NCBI GenBank assembly: GCA_036925085.1
Contig: JAUPFP010000014.1
Location: 1,492,001 to 1,556,000, forward strand
Length of the DNA: 64,000 nt
Direction of reading: 5' to 3'
DNA from: Brachycybe producta
Lineage: Eukaryota; Arthropoda; Diplopoda; Playtdesmida; Andrognathidae
Of the stretch, positions 1-11,702 are shown piece after piece. The notes under the pieces are model-generated. The model ran no database searches. It was given only the letters and a program-made list of their open reading frames with translations, and was not told where the DNA came from. Positions within the stretch are counted from its first letter, which is position 1, and each line of letters starts with the position of its first letter. Position numbers and translations under genes: made by a program.

Positions 1-190
1 GAGAAATTTTAAAGTGTTTTAGAAGCTAGAAGGGTAGCTCAGTCACTTGAAGAGGTGTTGATAATGAACTATTTATTAGACAATATCGTCTGACCTGACC
101 AAAAAGCTTATTTTAAAAGATATCAACATTAAAATACCTCTTCAAGTGATTGAGCTACCCTTCTAGCTTCTAAAACACTTTAAAAATTTC
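1..190. mobile_element. Family A fold-back element
   Basis: The two halves are inverted copies. The left arm contains TTTTAGAAGCTAGAAGGGTAGC; positions 140-190 return its complement. The short centre holds a second inverted piece (AAGCTTATTTTAAAAGATATC). No coding capacity is seen. It lies upstream of the first visible REV3L exon, probably in an intron. The left end is at the window edge. Confidence 0.8.
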
Positions 191-738
191 TCTTAATTTT
201 GCTCCCAAAAAACTTGAATAAATCAGAGTTTGAGTGTCGTTTGCACTTTAGAATCGCCATAAAATAATATGAAACTGTTTTAAAAACTGGAACGATTACT
301 GTAGTATTCAGTAAATAAAATAATTTTAAAATATGTCGAAATATAAAAATTGCGTTACACGATAAATGTAAAGCAATTTTCATATTTCGACATACTTTAA
401 ATTAAGCCTTTTATGACAGTTTGAGATGGAATATCTCAATAAAAAGTTTATTTTTGAAAACAAAAAAAACGAGAGAATGAAAAGGTGCTTTTAAGTGGCG
501 CATTCACTCTTCTAGTTTCTAAGCGGCATTCGTGTTCTTTTTTTCATAAGATGCTTCTTCAAGAGTTCGGTTAACAGTTATCTGAAAACAGGTTTTCAGT
601 TGAAACGAATTAAAATTTACATAAAAATTTGACAAACTCAGTACATTTTAATACCGTTATTCGAACCGATGTTTAAAAATGTACTGATTGTATGTTTTTG
701 TGACTATTTCTTTGCCTAATAATGTTTTCACGTTAAAG

Positions 739-3700
739 ATTCTTAGTCCTGTTGGAACGAAACCTCAAACTTCACAACTCGAGGCTCCGACTCCGAAGAA
801 TAAGTACGGGTTCAAGATTTCTGCCGATTCTCTTCGAGATGACCCAACGATACATCATGTGAGCCTTTCGTGTATATATGTTTGAATCCTAGTCGGCATT
901 AGGAGTTTTAATCATTTTCGATGTTTATTTTCTAAAAGTGTCAAAACGTAACCGTCATGAGCGTGGAGTTACATGTGGAAACAGTTGAAGATCTTCGTCC
1001 AGATCCACGATCGAATGCAATTCGTGCAATTTTCTACCACATTCATCACGATGTGTCTGAGAAAGAGACGAAAAGACAGTCGAAACTGACTGGAATCATC
1101 GTGTCTGCGTCACTTTCGGATGGCAGCAGCTCTTCGTCGAAAGATGACAAAACGGAAAACACTTTTGTCACTCGTTCCGAATTGATTGTCGATGATGCGG
1201 TCGTAACTAACGTACGCGACGAATTTGCTTTGATGCAGGAGTTTATCAAAGTCGTTCTCGAGTGCGGTTTTTTAATACGATTTTATGATACGACAAAGGA
1301 ATTTTTTTTAAATGTTTGTCTATATTTAGGAATGATCCCGATATTTTTGTTGGTTACGAGATCCAGATGTTGTCGTGGGGTTTTCTTTTGGAACGTGCCT
1401 CTTTTTTGGGAATGAATCTTCCTTCTCTATTGTCACGAGTTCCAGGTACGGGATTTTCTCTTTAAAGTTCATTTTTGCGAGAAATTTCAAACACTTTTGA
1501 AAGCTTTTTGTTTCGTTTTGAAATAAAACAATCAAAATGGAGAATTTGAAATTAACAATAAAAATGTTTGTATAATGTTAATCAAAACTAAAAAATCCCT
1601 TTAAATGAGTCAGTAACTTTTCTAGTTTTTTAAAAAAAAAACATTACACGTTCAATTTATTTTTGCAATTAAGAATAATTGAAATTCGATTCGTCATTTG
1701 CATATTTTGGCAAATGGCAACTTAAGAAAAACGTCTTAATTAATCATCTACAGATGATGTTCAAAATAATTTCCGTCCGGTTCAGAACTCGGGTGATGGT
1801 TTCTACGTAAACATCGTCGGCCGTATCATTTTGAGCGTTTGGCAACTCATGATACACGAGGTCCAACATCTTATTCATCATCTGTCGTGTTTTCTTTTAT
1901 TAATTATTTGTTATCAATCATTTTTTTCAATCGTAGGTTTCGCTTTACAACTACGTGTTCGAGAACGTTGCTTATCACGTTCTCCACAGACGAATTCCTT
2001 TGTTCTCGTTTCGAACGTTGACCCATTGGTTCGACGATGGTCACAAACATAACAGATGGCGAACTTTACAACATTACGTCATCAGAGCTCAAGGAAATGT
2101 ACAGTTGATCGAACAACTGAACATCGTCGGAAGGACGAGTGAACTTGCTCGCCTGTTCGGAATTCAGTTCACCGAAGTTCACACGAGAGGATCACAGGTC
2201 ACCGTCTTATTATGATCGTGAATTTTGGATTAGAACGGTGATTTTTATTTAATTTTCAACGTTCTCGTGTGTAGTTCAGAGTCGAATCGATGATGTTACG
2301 GCTTTGCAGACGGGCGAAATACGTTGCGGTGTCTCCATCCGTTCAGCAACGAGCCGCGTAATTTCTTTTCATTTTTTCTTCTTGGGTTGAATTTGAAAAA
2401 AATAACTATTTACAATTACTTTTTTCGAGTTATTTGAGTTACAGTTACTTTTTAAATTTAACTGAATTTGCGATTACTTTTAACGTAAATTTATTAAGTT
2501 ACATTCATTTTTTAACGTGAATTATTAAGTTACAGTTACTTTTTAAAGTTAACTGATGTCCCAATTACTTTTGTGTAAATTTTTAAGTTACAGTTACTTT
2601 TTAAAATAACTGAATTTGCAATTTTATGTGAATTATTAAGTTACAGTTACTTTTTAAAATTAACTGGTGTTCCAATTACTTCTGTGGGAATCTTTACGTT
2701 ACAGTTACTTTTTTAAATTTTACTGAATTTGCAATTACTTTTAACGTAAATTTATTAAGTTACATTCATTTTTACCGTGAATTATTAAGTTACAGTTACT
2801 TTTTAAATTTAACTGAATTTGCAATTACTTTTAACGTGAATCTTTAAGTTACAGTTACTTTTTTAAATTTAACTGAATTTGCAATTACTTTTGCGTGAAT
2901 TTTTGAAGTTATGGATACTATTTTCAAGTTAACTGAAGTCCCCGTTACTTTTACGTGGATTACAAGTTACTTTTTGTGTCGCTTGCATATACATTCAATT
3001 CTATGTGTTTCATTTGTTCGTTTGTTTGTTTAACGAATTCGTTTTTTGTGTGTTCACTTGTTAAGTATGCGTGCTCCAGAACACGTCCCGCTGATCATGG
3101 AACCTTTATCACGGTGTTACACGCAACCTGTTGTCGTTCTCGATTTTCAATCGTTGTATCCATCGATTATCATTGCATACAACTATTGTTTCTCGACTTG
3201 TCTGGGAAGAGTTGAAAACCTTGCCGAGTAAATTATTTTTTTGTATTATTTTCTTCTATTTATGAAAGATCTCCTACTCATTCATTCGAAATCGTTTTTG
3301 TTTTTTTTTCTTTAACAGAGCAAACCCATTCCATTTCGGCTGCACGTCGTTAAAGGTTCCGCCTGGTTTGATGGCAGTAAGTTAATTATTTGACTTTTCT
3401 CATAGCGTACACGTTCAATTTCACGTTTATAAGCTAGAAGTAGTAAATGAATCACTTCAGATGTTTTATCGATTACTGATTTTCAAACTCTGGTTACATA
3501 TCTTAGTGTCAGGAGCAAAATTACGAGAGAAACTTGAAAGTTCTTTAAAAAAACTAGACGGGAAGCTCAATCACTTAAAGGTATTTTCATGTTAATACGT
3601 TTCAAACTCCCACAAAAAGCTTATTTTGAAAGATATCAACATGAAAATGCTCTTTTAAGTGATTGAATTACCTTTCTAGTTTCTAAAATATTTTTCAAGT

Positions 3701-6700
3701 TTGTCATAATTTTATTCTTGAAAAAGATCGACTAATTAGAGTTCGAGGGGCGTTTACATTTTAAAATCACCTTAAAGTCGTGATCTTTTTCCAATCGTTT
3801 TGTAGGACCTTAAAGATAAAGTGAACATTTCTCCTTGCGGTGTCGCTTTCGTTAAGTCTGAAATCCGAAAAGGAATTCTTCCAAGAATGTTAGAAGAGAT
3901 ACTGACCACTAGAATAATGGTCAAACTAGCGATGAAACGTAACAAAGAGGACAAAGCTATTCAAAGGATGTTGGACGCGAGACAACTCGGCCTTAAACTC
4001 ATTGCTAACGTCACTTACGGCTACACGTCTGCAAATTTTAGCGGCCGAATGCCTTGCGTCGAGGTAGAAGTTCATCTTACGAAATTCACAATTGCAAAGA
4101 AACTAAAGATTTCTTTTCGTCTCGATAGATTGCCGATAGTGTTGTGAGTAAAGGCCGTGAAACGTTGGAGAGAGCAATCAAACTGATCGAAGACACGGCC
4201 AAGTGGAGAGCGCGCGTCGTCTACGGAGACACGGACAGCGTTTTCGTACTTCTCGAGGGACGCAGTAAAGAACAGGCGTTCGCAATCGGGCAGGAAATCG
4301 TCGAAGCCGTGACTGCCACGAACCCCAAGCCGATAAAATTAAAGCTGGAAAAGGTTTTTTTTTATGTGTTTCGATGTTTCATAAGCAATATTAAGAAGAA
4401 ATTGAAAGTGTTTTAAAAACTAGAATGGTAGCTGAACCAAATATACGAGTAACGAAACTGCTTAGAAGCTATGATTTTTATATAAACTAGAATAGTAAAT
4501 GGATAACTTAAGTGCACATTTTTATTACAAGTTTGAAAAAAAAGATTAAATTTTGATGTTTTTAGGGATTTTCTTTGCAAGATGAAATGAAAACAAATTA
4601 CAAACTGACATTGTTAGTTTATTTTAAACGATATCAACATGAAAAGGTCTTTCAGTGAGTCATTTACTGTTCTCGCTTTCAATTTCTTCTTAAAAGCGTC
4701 GCCTTCCATCGAATCAATCGTATTAACGAGCGAGAAACAATTTTTATTTGTGTTACGTGTGTAGGTTTATCTACCGTGCGTTCTTCAAACGAAGAAGCGA
4801 TACGTCGGCTACATGTACGAGACTCCGGATCAGAAAGATCCAGTTTACGATGCTAAGGGTATCGAGACAGTGAGAAGAGATGGTTGTCCGGCTGTTGCTA
4901 AAGTAATTTTACAACCGAAATATTTTAACGCGAAACTTGTTGATTTGTGTTTAAAGTGTAAGCGGTGCTCCTTTTAAAATTTGATGAATTTTGCAAAATT
5001 AAGAGTAACTTGAAAGTGGTTTTTTTTTAGAAACTAGAAGGGTAGCTCAATCACGTAAGGGTATTTTCATGTTGTTGATATCTTTTCTATTTTATCGAAA
5101 AACGTTGAAGCTGCCTAACTTTTGATTAATAAATTGCACATTGGAAATTCTATTATTTATAAATGGCGTCTTGCCATTTCCGTAAGCTCACTAGGTTAGT
5201 TTTTATAGATTTTATTTGTGCGCCAGACGTAAACGTTTTCAATTCAATCGAAAAAACGTTGAATGAAAAGAAAACTTTGAAGCTGCGTATCTTTTGATTA
5301 ATAAACCACTCATCAGAAATTCGATTATTTTCGGATAGCGCTTTATTTTCTAAATAAAATGGCGTCTTGAAGTTTTCGTAAGCTCGCTAGTTTATGCTGT
5401 CTTACGTTCGTGCAGCTAATGCACCCCATACAGCCTTACAGAAAAATGACGTCACTACCATGCCGTACCACACTGAACTGTGGTACAACCCGCCGGCTGT
5501 GACGTCATTTTTCTGCACTGCTGTATCCATTAGCTGCATGGACGTAACAAGAGCATCCATTTTTGAATGCGCGCGAAACTTTCAATGGGCAATCAATGAC
5601 TTAAGTGATTGAGAAACCCCTTCTAGTTTCTAAAACACTTTCAAAGTTTATTTTAGTTTTGCTCTTCTGAAAGACAGAATAATCAGAGTTTTAGTCACGT
5701 TTACACTTTAAAACCAGCTTAAAAGTTGTTTCTAAAAATTCTTTTTTAAATATTTAGATACTGGAGAAATCTCTTCGAATTCTTTTCGGCACGCTCGACG
5801 TTTCTCAAGTGAAGACGTACGTTGTTCGTCAGTTTCAGAAACTGATGAGCGGTCGCGTGAATCTACAAGATTATGTCTTTACGAGAGAGTATAAAGGGAG
5901 ACACAGTTACACGTTAGAGACTCACGCGCCTGCTTTGAGGATTGCTCGTCAGAGGCTTCGAATTGATCCTCGTTCCGAGCCCAGAACTCAAGAACGCGTT
6001 CCCTACGTCATCGTTTACGGAAGTCCCGGTTCTCTTCTCATCGATCTCGTTCGACATCCTCACGATTTTCTTCAGAACACGTCTTTAAGGCTTAATACCA
6101 AATATTACATTGGAAATGTCATCATTCCACCTCTGGATCGTGTGTTTTCGCTTCTCGGAGCGAACGTACGGCATTGGTTAGTTCCCATATTAAATTTGTC
6201 ATTTATGTTTACGAGAAACGGATTTTTAAAAACTATTTTCTTGTCTTCGTTGCTATATTTTTTTTAGGTACGCAACGATGAGTCGTACGAATCGTATTTC
6301 GTTACCACACGAAGTTCGATCTCACGAACTCGGAACCATATCTCAGTATTTCATCTCTTCGAATTGCCCGGTATGCGACAAACCCTCGACGACGAGGGGA
6401 GTCTGCGAGGCTTGTTCGACCGATCCGCAGTCGGCAGCTGTCGTACTGTCGGACAGAATTCGAGATTGGGAACGGCGTCACTCTCATCTTTCAAAAGTAA
6501 CGATTAAATCCGAAATTGTTCATTTTTTTATACATTTATTCGAAAGGTTTTTTTTTTTCAGAATCGAAATTAAGAGAAATTTTAAAAGTGTTCTAGAAAC
6601 TAGAAGGGGTAACTTAGTCACTTAAAATGTATTTCAATGTCGATGTTGAAAATGAACCAACTTAAAGTAGACATTTTTTTAAAAATTTTCTCTATAAAAA

Positions 6701-7715
6701 GTTTATTTTGAAAGATATTAACGTGAAAATACTATTATATGATTCGGATATCATTCTAGTTTCTAACAGACTTTCAATTTCTCCTTAGTGTTGCTCTTCT
6801 GAAACTGAATAATAATTAGTTTGAAAATCAGCTGTTCATAAAAACACATTATTAAAAACCTTTGAACCTTTAGAAACTAGAAGGGTAGCCAAATCACCAA
6901 GTATTTTCATGTTGATATCTTTCAAAATAAACGTTTTATTTCAGTTTGAAAATGACCCAACTTTTAAGCAGAATATATATTTTTCTTAAAAAATTTTGTC
7001 TTTTAAATAGTTTATTTTGAAAGATAACAACATGAAAAATACTATTAAGGTGGTTTTAAAGAGTAAACACTCCTGCCGAACATTGATTATTCAGTTTTCA
7101 AAGTGCAAAAATGAAGAGAAACTTGAATGTGTGTTAGAAACTAGAAGAGTTAGTTCAATCAGTTAATAGTATTTTCATGTTGATATTTTTCAAAATAATG
7201 AAAATGACCCAACTTTAGCAGAATACATTTTTTTAAATTTTTGTCTTTAAATAGTTTATTTTGAAAGATATCAACATGAAAATATTGTTAAGTGATTGAG
7301 CTAACTCTTCTAGTTTCTAACACACTTTCAATTTCTTCTGAGTGTTGCTCATCGGAAACGCAGAAAAATCAAAGAGTTTTCGATAAACCATCTTAAATGA
7401 TTAATTTACTTTTCTAGTTTCTAATGTCCCCCCTCCCAGCCCTCCTCTCCGCCTGAAATGTAGAATAGCTAAAATTATATTTTTCATTTCTTTGTTTTGC
7501 ATATTTTTTGCAAATTTTCAAGATTATAAAACATTTAATTCTAATTTTTATCGACATTTCAGATCTGCCATAATTGTGTGGGAACGTCCGATCCTCAACT
7601 GAGATGCGTCACTTTGGAGTGTCCCATTCTGTTCCGTTTAGCTCAGACCACACGTGATCTATCTCAAGGCCCTTTTCTTCGTGGGTTACTCAAAGACGAT
7701 TCGTTACACTGGTAA
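739..7715 (+). CDS. REV3L: DNA polymerase zeta catalytic subunit (5'-partial), 14 exons
   Basis: This is the catalytic subunit of polymerase zeta, the B-family translesion polymerase that extends from damaged primer ends with REV7 and the POLD2/POLD3 subunits. I placed exons by GT/AG sites and unbroken phase: 739-858, 939-1261, 1330-1445, 1754-1860, 1937-2197, 2275-2357, 3066-3227, 3319-3376, 3806-4063, 4129-4353, 4765-4902, 5758-6176, 6268-6496 and 7563-7715 (TAA). The first exons carry the exonuclease-like domain (NDPDIFVGYEIQ). There the usual GYN is GYE and the following FD is replaced by SW, as expected for a REV3 without proofreading. Next come DFQSLYPSI, NVTYGYTSANFSG and YGDTDS, then the two C-terminal cysteine clusters. 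The collinear match to animal REV3L is strong throughout. The large N-terminal REV3L region must lie upstream of the window. The first listed exon boundary (739) is the least certain. Introns carry many family A fold-back elements but no frame damage. Confidence 0.95.
2398..2975. repeat. Degenerate tandem array of about 57 bp units in a REV3L intron
   Basis: The stretch repeats the phrase AAGTTACAGTTACTTTTTAA, then TTAACTGAATTTGCAATTAC and TTTTAACGTGAAT, roughly ten times with drift and deletions. It fills most of the intron between the exons ending at 2357 and starting at 3066. No reading frame survives it. Confidence 0.8.
3142..4239 (+). other. REV3L: REV3L polymerase active-site motifs A, B and C
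   Basis: Three exons hold the palm and finger signatures. Motif A (DFQSLYPSI) begins at 3142, motif B (NVTYGYTSANFSG) lies at 4007-4045, and motif C (YGDTDS) at 4222-4239. The metal-binding aspartates of motif A and motif C are present, so the polymerase should be catalytically competent. The next exon (4765-4902) holds the thumb-side sequence beginning VYLPCVLQTKKRYVGYMYE. Confidence 0.93.
3520..3700. mobile_element. Family A fold-back element in a REV3L intron
   Basis: The left arm (ACTAGACGGGAAGCTCAATC) and the right arm (GATTGAATTACCTTTCTAGT) are inverted copies around a short centre with GATATCAACATGAAAATG. It sits between the exons ending at 3376 and starting at 3806. Confidence 0.75.
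5004..5655. mobile_element. Family A element split by a nested insertion
   Basis: A left arm (GAAACTAGAAGGGTAGCTCA, about 5004-5090) and a right arm (AGTGATTGAGAAACCCCTTC, about 5595-5655) of the same family are separated by roughly 500 bp. That interval holds two diverged copies of a segment ending GGCGTCTTG...CGTAAGCTC (5093-5200 and 5258-5395) and a fold-back at 5402-5552. The arrangement suggests later insertion into an existing element within the REV3L intron. Confidence 0.6.
5402..5552. repeat. Fold-back repeat with TGACGTCA in each arm
   Basis: The left arm TGCAGCTAATGCA...CAGAAAAATGACGTCA is mirrored by TGACGTCATTTTTCTGCA...TTAGCTGCA. The loop between the arms contains a smaller hairpin (GTACCACACTGAACTGTGGTAC). 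It is noncoding and lies in a REV3L intron. Confidence 0.75.
6560..6795. mobile_element. Family A fold-back element in the last REV3L intron
   Basis: The left arm has GTTCTAGAAACTAGAAGGGG and the right arm has ATTCTAGTTTCTAACAGACT. The core carries TTTATTTTGAAAGATATTAA. It is the first of three in-line copies in this intron. Confidence 0.7.
6865..7345. mobile_element. Two further family A copies in the last REV3L intron
   Basis: A copy with only a clear left arm (from about 6865, AACTAGAAGGGTAGCC) is followed by a complete fold-back at about 7110-7345. The latter has left arm AAACTAGAAGAGTTAGTTCA and right arm TGAGCTAACTCTTCTAGTTT. Together with the preceding copy they account for most of the 1.07-kb intron between exons 13 and 14. 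Confidence 0.7.
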
Positions 7716-9039
7716 TGTGACTTGATTTCACTGTTCGTTTGTTTTTTTCCCCACTCTTAATTTGAATTATTCGAAAAAGGAGTTCTCTTAAGTTATTTCA
7801 TTATGGAGTTTCACGAGATTTGATTGTAGAGTTTTATGAGATTTCATTGGTGAGCGCGATAAGATTCAAAAAACGGCCGAGTTGCCAAAAAAAAAAAAGG
7901 CCGACGTTTTTGAAAAAAAGGCCACGAAAAACACTTTTTTGCACTTTTTACTGCCAGGACTCCTCCCCCCATTTTTTTTTTGGGGTGGTGTGTCTATATT
8001 CATGTCATAGTCTTTTATCAAAACTTATTCAAAAAATTATTTTTTAAGACATTATCGAAGAAGAAAGAAAGAAGCTTCGAAAGAAATTGCAAGTTGCGAC
8101 GTTCGGTGGTGTTTGCGAAACTCACACTTTTAACTTGTTCAGGTGCGAAAAATCATATTCGTCTCGTGAACAATATTTAATTCGCAATTTGCAATCAAAA
8201 ATTTGGTTGTTTATTTGTTATTTGTTTATGCAAAAAAAAATGTTCGAAGAGATAGTTTGTAAATTTTGTAATATTTAAAGAGATATTTAGTTAATAATTG
8301 AAATATTTAGGTAAGAACCAATGAAGTTTTTTTCTTCTTCTTCGGAAACTCTGGTTTTCTTACAAAAGTTACAAAGTATTTATTTGCTAAAAAGTTGTTT
8401 TTTTAATGAAAGACAGGGTTTTTATTAAAAAAAAAATTTTGGTTTTGTGTTTCGATCTCGGAGAAATATTATTTATTGGAGATCTTATTTTTTTTTTTTT
8501 GTTTGAGTGGAAGAAGGGGCCCCCTGGTTAGAGAGTATTTTTTTTGAACCTCTAATACAGTAGCTCAGGTTTTAAATGAAGATGTAATTTTTCTGTCATA
8601 ACATTGTATAGTTGACTGTTATAGAGGTTGGAACCGCATACGCATTTGTAAAGTGGGCTTAGACCCGAATTTTTAAGAGGAAAATCACTTGAACTTCAAC
8701 TCGAACCCTCTCTATACAGGGTTTCGACATTGAAATACTCTTGTTTCAGTGATTATATTTTGGTGTAATGGGGTTTTTTTTATGTTGAAACCTGTGCAAA
8801 GGACGTTCACGTTGACGTTCAAGTGCCTTAGAAAGTTTGTTAAAAACTAGAATAGTTGAAAGAATTTTTTCGAATAAAACTTTTTATGGTAATTTTCAAG
8901 TGATCAGAATTTTAACGTTTATTGAAATAAAAATTAATACTTTTAAGGTTGAGGGCCAACATTTTATCTAAATAAAAAAATTGAGGCCGAGCCCACCCCC
9001 ACTTTACTATGCCCATAAGGCCCATAAAGCCCAAATAGA
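7716..9039. other. Noncoding stretch 3' of REV3L
   Basis: I see no supported gene. The sequence is AT-rich with long A and T runs. An AATAAA occurs near 8873, but it is over a kilobase past the stop and I cannot show that it is used. Short frames around 7820-8280 lack any recognisable protein feature. Confidence 0.5.
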
Positions 9040-9048
9040 CTCATGAAG

Positions 9049-9257
9049 ACAGGCAGTTAGAAATAGGTGAAAACTTCAGTTGGCTCCGCCCTTGTTATGA
9101 CGACTAGCAACTTCTAATTGGCTGGTTATGTATAGTCTGACGTTGAAAAGGGCGGAGAGCATGCGATGTCAGACTTCATAACCAACCAATTAGAAGTTGC
9201 CAGTCGTCATAACAAGGAGGAGCAAACTGAAGTTTTGACCTATTTCTAACTACCTGT
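9049..9257. mobile_element. Family B fold-back MITE
   Basis: The termini read ACAGGCAGTTAGAAATAGGT and its inverted copy ending CCTGT. The arms include the GGCTCCGCCCTTGTTATGACG box. Near-identical 9-bp flanks, CTCATGAAG (9040-9048) and CTCATAAAG (9258-9266), look like a target duplication. Confidence 0.85.
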
Positions 9258-9266
9258 CTCATAAAG

Positions 9267-10199
9267 CCAATGAGCTGGGGGGTTTTTTTTATAAAAAGCC
9301 TACCAGGCCCCATGGGCGTTATGGTAGTTTATTGTTTAAAAAGGCCATAAAAATGTCTTTTCAATTCGCCTATTCTAGTTATTAACAAACATTCAATTTT
9401 TTTTTCTTCATGTAAAACCACTTTTTCGTTGGAATTAGGTGAATATATTTACTTTTGCAATAAAAATGCAATAGACTGATAGCAGTACTTTTAAAACTCT
9501 CCTGAAAAACAATGGCCCTCCAAAAAGAAAATTATAGGTTTGTTTTTTAATCTTTCTAATGAACCTTGACCCTAAAATGTTACTATTTTCTTATGCAACA
9601 AATATCGTCGTAAAAATGTTATTATAAATAATAATTTTTAATGCAAATATTTAAAGTTTTTATTTCATTTTAAATTAAAATATTTAATACAACTTCATAT
9701 TGTTTATTTTTGAATTTATTTTGGTAAATAGTTTTTTTTTTTTTTTTGCTTTAAAAAACTTTCTCGGAAAAAGTTGAAAAAGCGTTTGTTTTTTTTTGGT
9801 CATCAAAAAAAAAAGGTTGGGGCTGTTGGACCAAAAGGTTAACTATAGTTACCCTAGTCTATTTTTTTATGATTTTCACACTTAGGTGTTAAAAAAGGGG
9901 ACCAAATTACATTCGCCCTTATTTAAATTCCTTGGAAAGGTGATCAATTACATCGCCTCTCTTTTTTTTTTATTGGCGGCTGCTTTTTTTTATTGAAGGG
10001 TCGTTTTTATTGTGCAATGAGGCATTTAGTCTTTTTTTTTTCTTCTACTTTTTAAGCAGAAATTGGAACAAATTGTTTCTTTTATTGTCTTTGCATTTTT
10101 CATGTATGCCGCCGATAGAAAAAAATTTCTACCTACGTAAATGTGGTTTTAATTTTTTTTTTAAGTGTAAACGACCCTCGAACTCTTTATTATTTTAGT
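9267..10199. other. AT-rich noncoding stretch
   Basis: The sequence is dominated by poly-T and poly-A runs and short frames. I see no gene, no clear repeat structure and no regulatory site that I could defend. Confidence 0.5.
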
Positions 10200-10345
10200 C
10201 TTTCAGAAACAAAATTAAGAGAAACTTTGAAAGTGTTTTAAAAACTAGAAGGGTAGCTCAATCACTTATTGGTATTTTCATGTTGATATTTTTTTAAAAT
10301 TTAAGTTTTTTTATGTCAAGTTTGAAAATGAACAAACTTTTGATT
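10200..10345. mobile_element. Family A left-arm fragment
   Basis: AGTGTTTTAAAAACTAGAAG and the following TAGCTCAATCACTTA match the family A left arm. The expected inverted partner is missing or too diverged, so this is probably a truncated copy. Confidence 0.6.
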
Positions 10346-10409
10346 AATTAATTACTCTTCGAGTTTCCTAAAAAAAACTTTCTAGTTTTTTTTTTTAAAT
10401 TTCGCTTCT

Positions 10410-10612
10410 GTACGGTGGCCCATGTTGATAATTTCTGGTTTCAAAGTCTGGTAGAATTTCTTGCAGCTATTTTTACATGTAGTTTAACTTTAAGCAGCTG
10501 CTAACTTTAAGCAGTTGCTTAGTTTAAGAAATCCCCGTAAAAAAATATCTGTGAGAAATTCTGCCAGACTTTAAAAACAGAAATCATCAACATGGGCCAC
10601 CGTACTCCTGAA
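10410..10612. repeat. Fold-back element with TACGGTGGCCCATGTTGAT ends
   Basis: The left end TACGGTGGCCCATGTTGAT is mirrored by ATCAACATGGGCCACCGTA at the right. The inverted copies continue inward through TTTCTGGTTT and the AAGTCTGG region. The loop holds repeated TTTAAGCAG(C/T)TGCT. It is noncoding. Confidence 0.8.
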
Positions 10613-10927
10613 GGCCAGAATAATGAGGAGGACTCGAAAATCAGCTGTTCATAAACTAAGCAACTGAAAGGCAGTTGCTTCTATACAATCTGATCCAAAA
10701 TAATGAAATCCTAATGGATTTGAAGTAAACGTTATTTTTGGATGTTTAGATTTCATTTGATACATTTAAAATTGTTAATCAGACATAAATTAATTTATTT
10801 CAATTCAGATTTCTTAAAGGTATTGTGGAATTTTCGTTTAAAATTGAGATTTTTTGGACAATTTAGTTTTTGAATTTATTTTGAATCACCCTGTAAAGCG
10901 GTATTAAGGGTCATTTTTCTGTAAAAA

Positions 10928-11612
10928 TTTCAGCGATTTGATTGGTTGATAGTTATAGGCACGCTTTATGTGCTGTAAAATGTCACCAATGATTAGAGGT
11001 TAATTTAGATCGGATTTGAGCAAATTATTTGAAAGGGGGCTGATATGAAATTACATCACATACTTGATGCCAAAGTCAGGTTGCAGGAAGTAGTACAAAT
11101 ATGGCGTATTTTTAGCTATGATTTGTAAGAGATTCATACGCCATTTTCAGTCACCCCTGTGAGTTATTCGTGCTGTTGTCAACTTGTCATAGCTGCAAGC
11201 TTTGTGTCATATTATTTATTATGAGGCTATAGGTCATGACATTCACGTTTCACAACTATATTTAATTAGTGCGAGTTTAACGAGGCTAGAATTTGAGCGA
11301 TCTGATTCGTTAAAAGTTATAGGCGCGGTTTATGTGTTCGTAAAATATCACCTATGATTCGAGGCTATTTTGGATCGAATTTCAACAAATTTTATTTGAT
11401 AACGGATGAGAGTTGAACTGACGTAGCATGTTTGATGCCATATTGAGGTTGTCTTAAGAAATATAAATATGACGTTTTAGCTATGATTTGTGTGAGATTC
11501 GTACGCCATATTAAGTCACCCCTTTCATTTATTAATACAGTTGTCATTAACTGCAAACTTTGCTTCATTTTATTTATTCAGTGGCTATAGGCCAGACCAT
11601 TGATGTTTCATA
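10928..11612. repeat. Diverged tandem duplication (two units of about 355 bp) upstream of the 942-residue ORF
   Basis: Two consecutive blocks, about 10928-11254 and 11288-11612, share an ordered series of phrases: GTTATAGGC.CG.TTTATGTG, GATTAGAGG/GATTCGAGG, AGCTATGATTTGT, AGATTC.TACGCCAT, AGTCACCCCT, and a terminal GGCTATAGG near TTTCA. The duplication ends roughly 90-160 bp before the candidate start codons at 11703 and 11772, so it probably includes the promoter region (inference). Confidence 0.75.
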
Positions 11613-11702
11613 TAACTTAGATGTAAGTAGTACTGGTTTATATCTAGCCGAGTCGGTATTTCATCGGATTCTTTTGTTTTTGTCGTAAAAGTTTATTCTT
11701 CA

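Larger units (their letters stand above)
6365..7622 (+). other. REV3L: REV3L C-terminal CysA and CysB metal-binding clusters
   Basis: The CysA zinc module reads CPVC...CEAC at 6365-6415. The CysB module reads C-x2-C-x9-C-x4-C (CHNC ... CVTLEC) at 7566-7622, split from CysA by an intron. In B-family polymerases CysB carries an iron-sulfur cluster and docks the accessory subunits (established for polymerases delta and zeta). All eight cysteines are intact. Confidence 0.9.

Noticed and set aside
1262-1415. Read-through of the second REV3L exon past 1261
   Set aside because: The GA|GTGCGG donor joined to the acceptor at 1329/1330 restores the conserved NDPDIFVGYE sequence. The read-through tail has no similarity to the polymerase.
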